Counted from the first letter of the stretch, positions 55,221 to 64,000 are shown. The stretch is 64,000 nt of DNA from Acinetobacter baylyi DSM 14961 = CIP 107474 (GCF_000368685.1 NZ_KB849628.1:981907-1045906), one strand, 5' to 3'. Notes: generated by a model not told the origin, from the letters alone. Program-made: numbers and translations.

Positions 55221-55352
55221 ATACAGGAACAGGATGTTCCAGAACACAAAACAACAATAATAGGTTCATGCATCAGGAACGTGAGATACGACAGGAGTCA
55301 TATCTAGCAAGCCAATAAGAAAAAAGCCCGACTTAATGTTGGGCTTTTCTTT
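55221..55352 (+). ncRNA. Repeated small RNA, copy 3
   Basis: Same blocks as copies 1 and 2: GGAACAGGATGTTCC, GCATCAGGAACGTGAG, TACGACAGGAGTCATA, then a terminator (AGCCCGAC / GTTGGGCT region, 55326-55349) with a T-run. The most diverged copy. Its end lies 7 bases from the stop of the convergent AbiJ-like gene. Confidence 0.7.
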
Positions 55353-55358
55353 ATATTC

Positions 55359-56195
55359 TTATTTTTCACTCATCTTTCCAATTACATAATTTATAAATGC
55401 GCTACAAGAAACAAGCATGTATTTAGCATCACTATAGCTAATTGTAGGTTCATCCAAAAGTGCATGTCTAATGCCTTCTGAATCACTTGTATATCCATAT
55501 AGATTTGCCAGTGCTTTCTTAAAAGCGGGATGCAAAGAATGACTTTTTTCAATACTATTTAACGATGCTCCTAATGTAGCTTTAGGATCGTCTGATAAAA
55601 CTACACACAAAGCTTCTACTGCGCTAATAGATTCTTTAACCGAATTTCTATAGTCAGGCTTTTTTCTATCTGTTAATAAGCTCAATGCGGCCTTTAAATG
55701 TATTTTTGTACCTGAAAATTTATTAGAAGAGTTAATTGCTGTTTCAATTGACTCAATCTCTTGTTCATCTGTTATGTCTGTTAATTGCTCATCAACAAAT
55801 CTATATGCTGACAGTTCTTTTTCAAGAATATTATTCACAAATTTAATAAAATTATCCTGAAGATGAATTGGACAATTTTGGGCAGTAAACTCTATAAAAT
55901 CATACAATTCAAACCATGAGTAAGCGAAAAATCTTTTTCTAATTGCTTCTTTAGCAATATCAAAATCTAGAGGCATATCATCTAGAGGAAGTTTAAAAAA
56001 ATTATGCCAATAACTTACAAGTAGAGTAAATAAATTCGATGTTCTAAATGTTTTACTGTAATGATAACCATCATATTCTGCCCAAATCGTTAAATGTAAG
56101 GCATTCCATAAACCATTTTTTAAATCATCATCTATAGATTCTCTCTGGATTTCGATTCTTATTGGACTAAGACCTTTTCTTTTCGAAAATAACAT
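55359..56195 (-). CDS. AbiJ-like abortive-infection protein (AbiJ N-terminal domain 4 plus HEPN-like C-terminus)
   Basis: 278 residues. The N-terminus (LFSKRKGLSPIRIEIQRESI, then DDDLKNGLWNALHL) matches the AbiJ_NTD4 domain. The C-terminal half (TDRKKPDYRNSVKESISAVE, then LYGYTSDSEGIRHALLDE and YMLVSCSAFINYVI) is the HEPN-like domain usual in this architecture, with a conserved Arg-His pair in GIRHALL. HEPN domains in phage defence are often RNases. Family assignment is by eye; activity is inferred. It lies between sRNA copy 3 and a small gene in the acnD-duplicate island. Confidence 0.75.
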   Translation of the reverse strand: MLFSKRKGLSPIRIEIQRESIDDDLKNGLWNALHLTIWAEYDGYHYSKTFRTSNLFTLLVSYWHNFFKLPLDDMPLDFDIAKEAIRKRFFAYSWFELYDFIEFTAQNCPIHLQDNFIKFVNNILEKELSAYRFVDEQLTDITDEQEIESIETAINSSNKFSGTKIHLKAALSLLTDRKKPDYRNSVKESISAVEALCVVLSDDPKATLGASLNSIEKSHSLHPAFKKALANLYGYTSDSEGIRHALLDEPTISYSDAKYMLVSCSAFINYVIGKMSEK

Positions 56196-56224
56196 TCTTT
56201 TTACCCCAGATTATTTTTATATCC

Positions 56225-56443
56225 TTAATCGTATAAGTTTTTTACATTTCTCATAATATAAGAATTTAGTCCATTACCACTCTTAGCTAATATTTTCATT
56301 TTTTCGACATGAAGCTGACCTGCTTTATAATAGCTGTACTGATAAATTTTAATGGTTTTATCAAACTTTACCCTTATATATGTATCACCAATTTCATATG
56401 AAAAAACGCCAGAATCACCATCTAAATCTAAATATCTTTCCAC
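56225..56443 (-). CDS. Small KTSC-like domain protein
   Basis: 72 residues from a GTG at 56443, preferred because an ATG frame reaching 56503 would run through the acnD terminator. The protein (DGDSGVFSYEIGDTYIRVKF, then KTIKIYQYSYYKAG, then AKSGNGLNSYIMRN) resembles KTSC domains (short beta-rich, small residue-Gly-NxxI end), which occur in phage and RNA-related contexts. Lies 29 bases upstream of the AbiJ-like gene, in the same direction, so perhaps co-expressed. Weak call. Confidence 0.5.
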   Translation of the reverse strand: MERYLDLDGDSGVFSYEIGDTYIRVKFDKTIKIYQYSYYKAGQLHVEKMKILAKSGNGLNSYIMRNVKNLYD

Positions 56444-56461
56444 TATTATTCTCAATAAAAA

Positions 56462-56486
56462 AGACCCCATCATCAAGATAGGGCTA
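56462..56486 (-). terminator. Terminator of the prp operon after acnD
   Basis: On the minus strand AGCCC pairs with GGG and flanking bases across a 12-base loop, followed by seven T residues, about 40 bases after the acnD stop. The imperfect stem makes it moderate. Confidence 0.55.
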
Positions 56487-56521
56487 TTTTGAATAATTTT
56501 CAATCAATTATAGACTAAATA

Positions 56522-59155
56522 TCAAGCCACTTGGCCTTCTAAAAAGTCCTGTGCAAAACGCTGTAACACCCCACCCGCCTCATATACAGACACTTCTTCT
56601 TCGGTATCTAAACGGCAAGTCACAGGCACTTCCAGAATCTCGTCTTTACCATCCGCTGTAGCACGCTCAATCACCAAAGTTAACGTCGAACGCGGTGCAA
56701 TATTCCCAATCACGCTATATAGCTCAGTACCATCGAGTTTTAAGGTTTTACGGTTGACACCTGCTTTAAACTCAAGCGGTAACACGCCCATACCTACAAG
56801 GTTAGTACGGTGAATACGCTCAAAGCCTTCGGCTACAATGGCTTCTACACCGGCAAGGCGTACACCTTTTGCAGCCCAGTCACGACTAGACCCCTGACCA
56901 TAATCTGCACCCGCAACAATGATCAACGGTTGCTTACGGTTCATGTAGGTTTCAATGGCTTCCCACATCCGCATCACTTCGCCTTCTGGCTCGACGCGCG
57001 CTTTTGAACCTTGCTTAATGGTACCGTCGGAGCGTACCACCATTTCATTAAACAATTTCGGGTTGGCGAAAGTGGCACGTTGTGCGGTTAAGTGGTCACC
57101 GCGGTGGGTTGCATAAGAGTTGAAGTCTTCTTCTGGTACGCCCATTTTATGCAAGTATTCACCTGCTGCCGAATCCATCATAATCGCATTTGAAGGTGAT
57201 AAATGGTCAGTGGTGATGTTATCTCCTAAAATCGCCAGTGGACGCATATTGGTCAAAGTGCGTGGTGCAGCCAGCGCGCCTTCCCAATATGGCGGACGGC
57301 GAATATAGGTACTTTGTGGGCGCCAGTTGTATAGTGGGCTTTCGGCCTGTTCAACCTCACCCAGATCAAACATGGGAATATACACTTTACGGAACTGTTC
57401 AGGCTTCACCGCTTCTTTGACCAGTGCATCTATTTCGGCATCGGATGGCCAGATGTCTTTGAGGTAAATGGCTTTGCCGTTTTGATCGGTGCCGAGTGCA
57501 TCTTTTTCGATGTCAAAACGAATAGTGCCGGCAATTGCATATGCCACAACAAGTGGTGGAGATGCCAAAAAGGCCTGCTTTGCATATGGATGAATACGCC
57601 CGTCGAAGTTACGGTTGCCCGAAAGTACAGCCGTTGCATACAAATCACGGTCGATAATTTCTTGCTGAATGGCAGGATCAAGCGCGCCAGACATCCCATT
57701 ACACGTGGTACAGGCATAGGCCACAATACCAAAACCGAGTTGTTCTAAGTCTTTAAGTACGCCCGCTTCTTCTAGGTAAAGCGCTGCCGCCTTTGACCCC
57801 GGTGCAAAAGAAGATTTTACCCAAGGCTTACGAACTAAACCTAACTCGTTGGCCTTACGTGCGAGTAGCCCTGCGGCCACGGTATTACGTGGGTTTGAGG
57901 TATTGGTACAAGAGGTAATCGCCGCAATGATGACGGCGCCATCTGGCATCAAGCCTTCTGCTTCTTGTGCTTTGGCTGCATCTAAGTTGCCAGCAATGCC
58001 TTTTGCTGCCAAGTCGGCGGTTGAAACACGGGCATGCGGATTAGATGGGCCTGCAATGTTGCGTGTAACAGTGGATAAATCAAAACGCAGTACGCGCGGG
58101 TACTCGGCTTGAGTCATTTCAGATGCCCAAAGACCGATTTCTTTTGCATATTGCTCAACCAATACCACTTGAGCATCTTCACGGCCTGTCAGGCGCAAAT
58201 AGTCGATGGTGTTCTGGTCGATATAAAACATGGCTGCGGTGGCGCCATATTCTGGTGTCATGTTTGAAATGGTGGCACGGTCACCCACCGACATGCTGTC
58301 GGCTCCCTCGCCAAAAAACTCCAGATATGCCCCGACCACGCGTTCTTTTCGTAAAAATTCAGTTAAAGCCAGTACGATATCGGTCGCGGTAATGCCGGCC
58401 TGACGCTGCCCGACCAGCTCGACGCCAATGATATCGGGCAAACGCATCCAAGAAGCACGGCCCAGCATCACGTTCTCTGCTTCTAAGCCACCGACACCTA
58501 TCGAAATAACACCCAATGCATCGGTATGCGGAGTATGTGAATCGGTGCCGACACAGGTATCTGGATAAGCTACACCATCACGTGCCTGAACTACTGGCGA
58601 CATTTTTTCCAGATTGATCTGGTGCATGATGCCGTTTCCGGCAGGAATGACATCGACATTTTTAAATGCCGTTTTGGTCCATTCGATAAAATGAAAACGG
58701 TCTTCGTTACGACGGTCTTCAATCGCGCGGTTTTTCTCAAAGGCATCGGGATCGAATCCGCCATATTCGACCGCAAGCGAATGGTCGACAATCAGTTGTG
58801 TCGGCACCACTGGATTCACTTTAGACGGATCGCCACCTTTATCTGCAATGGCATCCCGTAGGCCCGCAAGATCAACCAGCGCGGTTTGACCTAAAATATC
58901 ATGACAGACCACACGCGCCGGATACCAAGGAAAATCTAGATCCTGACGACGTTCGATCAACTGCTTTAAATAATCAGTCAGATGCGCAGGATCTGCTTTA
59001 CGAACCAACTGCTCGGCCAGCACTTTTGAGGTATAAGGCAATGTCTGGTAAGCGCCAGGCAGAATATCTTCAACGGCTTGACGCACGTCGTAATAGTCCA
59101 GCGGGGTATCGCCAAGTGCAGCATTCGGCAACGTTTTACGATATGGATTTGACAT
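56522..59155 (-). CDS. acnD: Fe/S-dependent 2-methylisocitrate dehydratase AcnD
   Basis: 877 residues, full length. Cluster cysteines are in IAAITSCTNTSNPRN and YACTTCNGMSGALD, and the swivel domain holds DYGQGSSRDWAAKGVRLAG. The size and the company of prpB/prpC identify AcnD rather than a TCA aconitase. It dehydrates 2-methylcitrate; its product needs PrpF. Its ATG shares one base with the prpC stop (TAATG). The usual partner prpF is not next to it but at 20890. Much less AT-rich than its left neighbours. Confidence 0.94.
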   Translation of the reverse strand: MSNPYRKTLPNAALGDTPLDYYDVRQAVEDILPGAYQTLPYTSKVLAEQLVRKADPAHLTDYLKQLIERRQDLDFPWYPARVVCHDILGQTALVDLAGLRDAIADKGGDPSKVNPVVPTQLIVDHSLAVEYGGFDPDAFEKNRAIEDRRNEDRFHFIEWTKTAFKNVDVIPAGNGIMHQINLEKMSPVVQARDGVAYPDTCVGTDSHTPHTDALGVISIGVGGLEAENVMLGRASWMRLPDIIGVELVGQRQAGITATDIVLALTEFLRKERVVGAYLEFFGEGADSMSVGDRATISNMTPEYGATAAMFYIDQNTIDYLRLTGREDAQVVLVEQYAKEIGLWASEMTQAEYPRVLRFDLSTVTRNIAGPSNPHARVSTADLAAKGIAGNLDAAKAQEAEGLMPDGAVIIAAITSCTNTSNPRNTVAAGLLARKANELGLVRKPWVKSSFAPGSKAAALYLEEAGVLKDLEQLGFGIVAYACTTCNGMSGALDPAIQQEIIDRDLYATAVLSGNRNFDGRIHPYAKQAFLASPPLVVAYAIAGTIRFDIEKDALGTDQNGKAIYLKDIWPSDAEIDALVKEAVKPEQFRKVYIPMFDLGEVEQAESPLYNWRPQSTYIRRPPYWEGALAAPRTLTNMRPLAILGDNITTDHLSPSNAIMMDSAAGEYLHKMGVPEEDFNSYATHRGDHLTAQRATFANPKLFNEMVVRSDGTIKQGSKARVEPEGEVMRMWEAIETYMNRKQPLIIVAGADYGQGSSRDWAAKGVRLAGVEAIVAEGFERIHRTNLVGMGVLPLEFKAGVNRKTLKLDGTELYSVIGNIAPRSTLTLVIERATADGKDEILEVPVTCRLDTEEEVSVYEAGGVLQRFAQDFLEGQVA

Positions 59156-60312
59156 TAGCCACGCTCCGCCAACGGTTTAAATTCGAGATTTTCTGGGCCG
59201 GTATAGTTCGCACTTGGACGAATAATCTTGCCGTCTTGACGCTGCTCAATCACGTGCGCCGACCACCCTGCGGTACGTGCAATCACGAACAATGGTGTAA
59301 ACATGGCTGTTGGCACACCCATCAGGTGGTAACTTACCGCACTAAACCAGTCGAGGTTTGGAAACATGTTTTTTACTTCTTTCATCACGGCTTCCAAACG
59401 CTCCGCGATCAAATACATCTTGGTGTTTTGCTGGGACTGCGCCAAATCGTAGGCCACTTTTTTAATCACTTCATTACGCGGGTCGGATACGGTATAAACC
59501 GGATGACCAAATCCGATCACCACTTCTTTCTTCTCTACACGGCTTCGAATGTCTGCCTCAGCTTCGTCTGCATTGTCATAACGTTGCTGAATCACAAAGG
59601 CCACTTCATTGGCACCGCCGTGTTTAGGGCCACGCAGTGCGCCAATTCCACCGGTAATGGCCGAGTACATATCTGAACCTGTACCGGCGACTACGCGTGA
59701 GGTAAAGGTAGATGCATTAAACTCGTGCTCTGCATACAAAATGAGTGAGGTGTGCATAGCCTGAATCCATTCTTCAGATGGTTTTTCGCCATGCAACAAG
59801 TGCAGGAAATGCGCTGCGATTGAGTCGTCGTCGGTTTCGACCTCAATACGGCGCCCATTGTTGCTAAAGTGATACCAGTACAGCAGCATCGAACCGAGGC
59901 TGGCCATAAGTTTATCGGCAATGTCTTTTGCGCCAGCTTCGTTATGGTCTTCATGTTCTGGGGTTAAACAGCCCAATACCGACACGCCCGTACGCATCAC
60001 ATCCATGGGGTGAGCAGACGGCGGAAGTTGTTCAAGTGCTGTTTTGAGTGCTGCCGGTAAGCCACGAAGTGCCTTTAATTTGGCTTTATACGCTTTAAGC
60101 TCAGCTTGATTTGGTAATTTGCCATGTACCAGCAAGTGTGCCACTTCTTCAAACTGGCTGCCTACAGCGAGATCTAAAATGTCATAGCCACGATAATGCA
60201 AGTCGTTACCGCTACGGCCAACGGTACAGAGTGCGGTGTTGCCTGCCACTTGTCCGCTAAGTGCAACTGATTTTTTTGGTTTAAAGCCTGTTGTTGTTTC
60301 ATTTGAGCTCAT
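59155..60312 (-). CDS. prpC: 2-methylcitrate synthase PrpC
   Basis: 385 residues from the ATG at 60312, chosen for an AGGAAAGGA site upstream; an in-frame start at 60399 is rejected. Citrate-synthase fold with RGYDILDLA, the catalytic region [15 protein letters not shown] (His) and the C-terminal [15 protein letters not shown]. It condenses propionyl-CoA with oxaloacetate. It lies between prpB (216-base gap with a hairpin) and acnD (overlapping). Confidence 0.94.
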   Translation of the reverse strand: MSSNETTTGFKPKKSVALSGQVAGNTALCTVGRSGNDLHYRGYDILDLAVGSQFEEVAHLLVHGKLPNQAELKAYKAKLKALRGLPAALKTALEQLPPSAHPMDVMRTGVSVLGCLTPEHEDHNEAGAKDIADKLMASLGSMLLYWYHFSNNGRRIEVETDDDSIAAHFLHLLHGEKPSEEWIQAMHTSLILYAEHEFNASTFTSRVVAGTGSDMYSAITGGIGALRGPKHGGANEVAFVIQQRYDNADEAEADIRSRVEKKEVVIGFGHPVYTVSDPRNEVIKKVAYDLAQSQQNTKMYLIAERLEAVMKEVKNMFPNLDWFSAVSYHLMGVPTAMFTPLFVIARTAGWSAHVIEQRQDGKIIRPSANYTGPENLEFKPLAERG

Positions 60313-60481
60313 AAGATTGTCCTTTCCTATCGATCTGAATTTATTTATTAGGTACGATGGAGTCGTACCATTTTCACTTCTTATTTCGAGATTAACCACT
60401 TCGCCTTGCGCCTCGTCAGAGCTTTAATCTCTTTGATAGCAATGCAAGGCCGTCCAATGTAGCTGCATCCATGCCGCCCTC

Positions 60482-60501
60482 ACGATGGCCAAGACCATCG
60501 T
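60482..60501 (-). other. Intercistronic hairpin between prpB and prpC
   Basis: ACGATGG and CCATCGT form a perfect 7-base-pair stem with a 6-base loop in the 216-base prpB-prpC gap. There is no T-run, so it is more likely an mRNA processing or stabilising structure than a terminator. Confidence 0.4.
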
Positions 60502-60528
60502 TTCCGCTTATTTTCAAAGAGGGCTTAT

Positions 60529-61413
60529 TTATTTCTTTTTCGCAAATGCATTGTCTAAATAGTCTTCAAACGCATAGTAATTAATGCGCTCATATAGCTC
60601 TTTACGCGTTTGCATGATGTCGACCACATTCTTTTGTGTGCCTTCTTTACGTAAGGTTTCATAGACTGTTTCGGCTGCCTTGTTCATGGCACGAAATGCT
60701 GAGAGTGGATACAAAGCAAGGCTTACATCGGCAGAGGCCAGTTCATCGGTGGTAAATAGTGGCGTAGAACCAAACTCGGTAATATTGGCCAAAATGGGTG
60801 CGCCAGTCGCCTGTGCAAATTGCTTATACATTGCAAGCTCGGTAATGGCTTCTGGAAATAGCATGTCTGCACCAGCTTCGATATACGCGCCTGCACGGTC
60901 AATTGCAGCTTGCAAACCATCGACAGCCAATGCATCGGTACGTGCCATAATCACAAAATTTTCATCGGTACGCGCATCAACCGCCGCTTTAATCCGATCG
61001 ACCATTTCTTCTTGGCTCACAATGGCTTTGTTTGGACGATGACCACAACGCTTGGCACCGACCTGATCTTCAATGTGCATGGCAGCAGCACCAAATTTAA
61101 TCAGCGATTTAGTAGTACGGGCAATATTAAATGCTGAAGCGCCAAAGCCTGTATCGGCATCGACCAGCAAAGGCAAATCGCATACATCCGTAATACGGCG
61201 CACATCGATCAATACATCATCTAAATTGCTAATGCCTAAATCGGGTAAACCAAGCGAACCCGCCGCAACCCCACCACCCGACAAATAAATGGCTTTATAG
61301 CCTGCACGTTTGGCCAATAAGGCATGGTTGGCATTGATGGCACCCACCACCTGTAATGGGCGTTCACTGGCGACCGCGTCTCTAAATTTCTGTCCTGCTG
61401 ATACTGTAGACAT
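60529..61413 (-). CDS. prpB: 2-methylisocitrate lyase PrpB
   Basis: 294 residues. The active-site motif is [11 protein letters not shown] (the KKCGH-type loop with catalytic Cys), and [20 protein letters not shown] supplies the metal-binding Asp. It splits 2-methylisocitrate into pyruvate and succinate, the last step of the pathway. It starts 23 bases after the gntR stop, so the regulator is part of the same operon. Confidence 0.95.
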   Translation of the reverse strand: MSTVSAGQKFRDAVASERPLQVVGAINANHALLAKRAGYKAIYLSGGGVAAGSLGLPDLGISNLDDVLIDVRRITDVCDLPLLVDADTGFGASAFNIARTTKSLIKFGAAAMHIEDQVGAKRCGHRPNKAIVSQEEMVDRIKAAVDARTDENFVIMARTDALAVDGLQAAIDRAGAYIEAGADMLFPEAITELAMYKQFAQATGAPILANITEFGSTPLFTTDELASADVSLALYPLSAFRAMNKAAETVYETLRKEGTQKNVVDIMQTRKELYERINYYAFEDYLDNAFAKKK

Positions 61414-61436
61414 GTGCTGGTTTCTCTCCCTGTCAA

Positions 61437-62117
61437 TTAAATAAAATGTTGTTCGATGTTGCGATACGATGCTGCGATATGCCTGCGCATCAGAAGTTCT
61501 GCCAGTTCAGTATCTCCTTCGGCAATCGCGTTTAAAATATGTAGATGTTCAGACAGTGCCCTGTGCGGACGATTCGGGGTTTTGGAATACTGCACCCGAT
61601 ACATTCGAATTAAATGATACAGTTCATCGCAGAGCATTTTTTCCAAGGTTTTGTTGCCACAATTTTTAATAATGCAGTAATGAAAATCGTCTTGGCCCTC
61701 TTGTAAATAGTAGCCCTTACCTTCTTTAAAATCGGGATCTTGCGCGTGCAGATGCAATACGTCACGCAAATTTAAGATTTGCTGTTTGTCGATGCTTTGC
61801 GCAGCTAGTCGGCAAGCCAGACCTTCTAGGTTTTCACGAATTTGATACAGCTCTCGCAATTGCTGATGTGATAGCGATACCACCCGCGCGCCCACATGTG
61901 CGGTGCGCTCGACCAGTTTTTGTCCTTCTAGCCGATGAATGGCTTCTCGCAACGGCCCACGGCTGATGCCATAAACACGTGCCAATTCTGGCTCCGAAAT
62001 TTTACTGCCCGCTGCGATTTCACCACTGACAATCGCCGATTGAATTTTTTTAAAAATCTGATCGGTCAGGGTTTCTTGTGTACTTGCGCGCGCGGCTGGC
62101 TCAAGAAGTTCGGTCAT
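61437..62117 (-). CDS. GntR-family regulator of the methylcitrate operon
   Basis: 226 residues from the ATG at 62117; an in-frame start at 62183 would place the start inside an operator. N-terminal winged HTH ([40 protein letters not shown]) and a C-terminal FCD effector domain ([20 protein letters not shown], then HHIL-type helical end). It heads the gntR-prpB-prpC-acnD operon and probably represses it until a pathway intermediate such as 2-methylcitrate binds. Confidence 0.9.
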   Translation of the reverse strand: MTELLEPAARASTQETLTDQIFKKIQSAIVSGEIAAGSKISEPELARVYGISRGPLREAIHRLEGQKLVERTAHVGARVVSLSHQQLRELYQIRENLEGLACRLAAQSIDKQQILNLRDVLHLHAQDPDFKEGKGYYLQEGQDDFHYCIIKNCGNKTLEKMLCDELYHLIRMYRVQYSKTPNRPHRALSEHLHILNAIAEGDTELAELLMRRHIAASYRNIEQHFI

Positions 62118-62121
62118 GATG

Positions 62122-62325
62122 ATGTCAACAATTACGAGGATGCTGTTGTTAAAATACGCACAGATATCGAAAATTGCAACCACATTGTCGACAATATAAA
62201 AACCAGTTAGTTCAAAAAAAATGGCCTTTATTTTTTACAACATTGAAATATATAAAAATTATATAAAAACAAGTATAAAATTTTTAAGGCTAGATATAAG
62301 TTGAATAGGCATAATTGTTGACAAT
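62122..62325. promoter_or_regulatory. Three GntR-type operators and promoter of the prp operon
   Basis: Three copies of one palindrome lie upstream of gntR: ATGTCAACAAT (62122-62132), ATTGTCGACAAT (62184-62195, perfect) and ATTGTTGACAAT (62314-62325). The first nearly touches the gntR start, so autoregulation is likely. The promoter should lie between the second and third sites; I do not assign its boxes. Confidence 0.75.
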
Positions 62326-62574
62326 ATCGTATAACACAGAAATTTTTCCAGCTGTAACTGAATCAAAGATATGTTCTTAATTTAAATTGTTTTTGTTGTA
62401 TAAAGCTATCATCACAAATGATATATGCAACTCATGGGTACGTGGTAATTTAGTTAAACAAATTAGGCAAAATGCGCGGATTAATACCATTTATATCACT
62501 GGCACTAATATCACAAAATACTGCTAACAAATTTTCGGTTAGTTAGATGGCTTCATACTGCAATTCCACCTAGA
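62326..62574. other. Gene-free stretch
   Basis: About 250 bases between the prp operators and the MATE terminator. Reading frames are all short and interrupted, with some stretches of protein-like composition near 62500-62570, but nothing I can name. Confidence 0.35.
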
Positions 62575-62600
62575 AAAAACCCCAAATTTAATGAGGGTTT
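62575..62600 (-). terminator. Terminator of the MATE gene
   Basis: AAACCC / GGGGTTT stem with a loop of about 12 bases; on the minus strand it is followed by six T residues. It lies about 70 bases after the MATE stop. Confidence 0.7.
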
Positions 62601-62671
62601 AATGGGTTAATCACTAAATTGTTAAAAGCTATTGGTAAAACTCAGTCTTAATGTACTCCTGTGAATGCTTT

Positions 62672-64000
62672 TCAACTCCGTTTATTCATTATTCCCGTTA
62701 CATGACAATAACTTTGAATAGTTAATAAAACAGCAGCTAAGCTAATGCCACAAGTCAATACAATCCAGATGACATCCACATTGGCACGCACTTGCAACCA
62801 CCCTTGTACCCCCATTAAATAACTTAATGGAATAATTACAAACCAATAGCAAAATAAAATAATAAACAAGGGTTGCATAAATTGATGTAAACCACGTAAG
62901 ACACCAGAAGCTACCGTTTGTATTGCATCAAAAATTAAAAATATCGCCACATATGACATTAGACCAACAGCAACATTTAAGACTTCAGCATCTTGAGTAA
63001 ATAAGCTTACAATGTGTTGTGCAAAACCTATCAAAATTCCTGCCATCAAAAAACTATAGATCAGGGTCAACACAACTACACATAAACTTGTAGATATTTT
63101 TCCTTGGTGATGATTGGTCGCAGAAAAATAAGCAATTCTAATTGTTGTTGCACTACTTATTGCAATCGGAATCATGATGATCAGCATAGCAATATTAATT
63201 ACAATTTGATGCGCTGCAATTGCTTTTGCACCAAGCTGTGAAGCAAAAAATGCCAGTGTTGCCAATGCTAAAATTTGCAGAATTAAAGTAATTCCTATAG
63301 GTAAGCCTTGCTTTAACAAACCTAAACTTTCTTTAAAACCAACTTGAATGCGTTTAATTTTAAGTTCAGGAATTGCTTTTGAAACAAACTGATACATACA
63401 AAAACAAGCAATATAAGCACTCATAGCTGTGGCTAAACCTGTTCCCGCTCCCCCCATTTCTGGAATAAATCCAATTCCATTAACCAACACCAAACACAAT
63501 GATGCATCGCAAACAAGTAAAATCGCATATGTCAGGATAATTGGTTTTAGTAAACTATGACCTTCGCTAACGAAGCGAAATAGTGTCATATAAACTAAAC
63601 CTGGTACACCAAAAGCAACAAAGTGCAGATACTGTTTGGCAATCTGTGCCACTTGCTGATCGCCAATGAGCCAAGGACACAAAAATGCTAATAATTGAAT
63701 TAATATAAATCCAAAAATCGAAAGTAAAAAAGCAACTCTTTTTCCTTGTTGAATAAGTACTCCAATCTCCTGAGAACTGTGTTGTTGCATGGCAGAAATT
63801 TTAGGTACCAATACATATAAAATTCCTGTAAATAAAATGAATACAGGCGTCCACATATTACTTCCTAATCCAATTCCAGCTAAATCAATATAATAATACC
63901 GACCTGCCACCATAGTATTAATCACCCCTAGAGATGCCTGACAAATTTGAATCAGAATCAATGGAAGTGCCAATTTCAAAATTGGGAATAAGATGTCTTT
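62672..64000 (-). CDS. MATE-family multidrug exporter, partial at the right edge
   Basis: At least 442 codons are visible, and the frame stays open to the window edge, so the true start lies beyond 64000; a TTG at 63979 is not a convincing start. About eleven to twelve hydrophobic segments with two related halves, including LPLILIQICQASLGVINTMV (first helix) and GLPIGITLILQILALATLAF (start of second half) mark a NorM-like MATE transporter that exports cationic drugs using Na+ or H+. The visible part is intact. Confidence 0.88.
   Translation of the reverse strand, partial: KDILFPILKLALPLILIQICQASLGVINTMVAGRYYYIDLAGIGLGSNMWTPVFILFTGILYVLVPKISAMQQHSSQEIGVLIQQGKRVAFLLSIFGFILIQLLAFLCPWLIGDQQVAQIAKQYLHFVAFGVPGLVYMTLFRFVSEGHSLLKPIILTYAILLVCDASLCLVLVNGIGFIPEMGGAGTGLATAMSAYIACFCMYQFVSKAIPELKIKRIQVGFKESLGLLKQGLPIGITLILQILALATLAFFASQLGAKAIAAHQIVINIAMLIIMIPIAISSATTIRIAYFSATNHHQGKISTSLCVVVLTLIYSFLMAGILIGFAQHIVSLFTQDAEVLNVAVGLMSYVAIFLIFDAIQTVASGVLRGLHQFMQPLFIILFCYWFVIIPLSYLMGVQGWLQVRANVDVIWIVLTCGISLAAVLLTIQSYCHVTGIMNKRS

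Noticed and set aside
53684..55352. CRISPR array
   Set aside because: The three repeats are about 200 bases long, unevenly spaced and carry promoters and terminators; no short regular repeat-spacer pattern is present.
56444..56503. N-terminal extension of the KTSC-like gene to an ATG at 56503
   Set aside because: The extension runs through the hairpin that ends acnD transcription; a GTG at 56443 is a better start.
59026..59676. 216-codon rightward frame across the acnD-prpC junction
   Set aside because: Antisense to both genes, high in Arg, His and Cys as reversed coding DNA often is.
62400..62574. Possible transposase remnant right of the prp operators
   Set aside because: Short stretches look protein-like in different frames, but no motif or order could be established.

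Overview
The window reads as an Acinetobacter chromosome segment. Three things support this: a type VI secretion (T6SS) locus in the Acinetobacter order (asaA-like gene, tssBC, hcp, tssEFG, tssM, tagF on one arm; clpV, tssA, tssK, tssL and the M15 peptidase tagX on the other); a divergent umuDAb/ddrR pair, which is an Acinetobacter-type SOS regulator; and AT-rich, Acinetobacter-like codon use. Names come from reading the translations; no database was searched.

Layout. (1) 1-20.9 kb: T6SS locus as two divergent arms around 12955-13322, with no vgrG or PAAR gene in it. (2) 20.9-22.1 kb: prpF, convergent with tagX. (3) 22.1-30.5 kb: very AT-rich accessory DNA. It holds three relics of the end of an Rhs core, each followed by a different toxin tip and immunity-like gene, plus further decayed toxin and immunity pieces. 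(4) 30.6-37.7 kb: umuC in two remnants (3' part 30.66-31.17 kb, 5' part 36.93-37.08 kb), with 5.8 kb between them that carries an IS fragment, a FAD monooxygenase, isochorismatase, pirin, an Old Yellow Enzyme, a LysR regulator and two gene relics. Intact umuDAb and ddrR follow. (5) 38-53 kb: mostly ordinary genes: PaaI-type thioesterase, the pqi lipid-transport operon with pqiA as two genes, an electrophile-response-like cluster (quinone reductase, DJ-1, TetR), a large unknown TIM-barrel-like protein, LysR/LysE, Sel1, EamA and an alpha/beta hydrolase. (6) 53.2-56.5 kb: small accessory island with three copies of a probable small RNA, each with its own promoter and terminator and each convergent with a different cargo gene. 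It also holds a degenerate duplicate of the acnD 3' end and an AbiJ-like HEPN gene. (7) 56.5-62.3 kb: the methylcitrate operon gntR-prpB-prpC-acnD with three near-identical operator palindromes. (8) a MATE exporter cut by the right edge.

How the genes work together. The T6SS arms encode sheath (TssBC), tube (Hcp), baseplate (TssEFGK), membrane complex (TssLM), sheath recycling (ClpV), post-translational control (TagF) and wall cutting (TagX). The Rhs tips next door look like a reservoir of polymorphic effector ends and immunity genes rather than a working effector gene. PrpF belongs functionally with AcnD, yet lies 34 kb away, so the Rhs, umu and pqi block may be a rearranged or inserted segment. 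The strongest candidates for something undescribed are the sRNA-plus-cargo modules with the AbiJ gene beside the acnD duplicate, and the repeated Rhs-core relics that share the same short hairpin-like interruptions.
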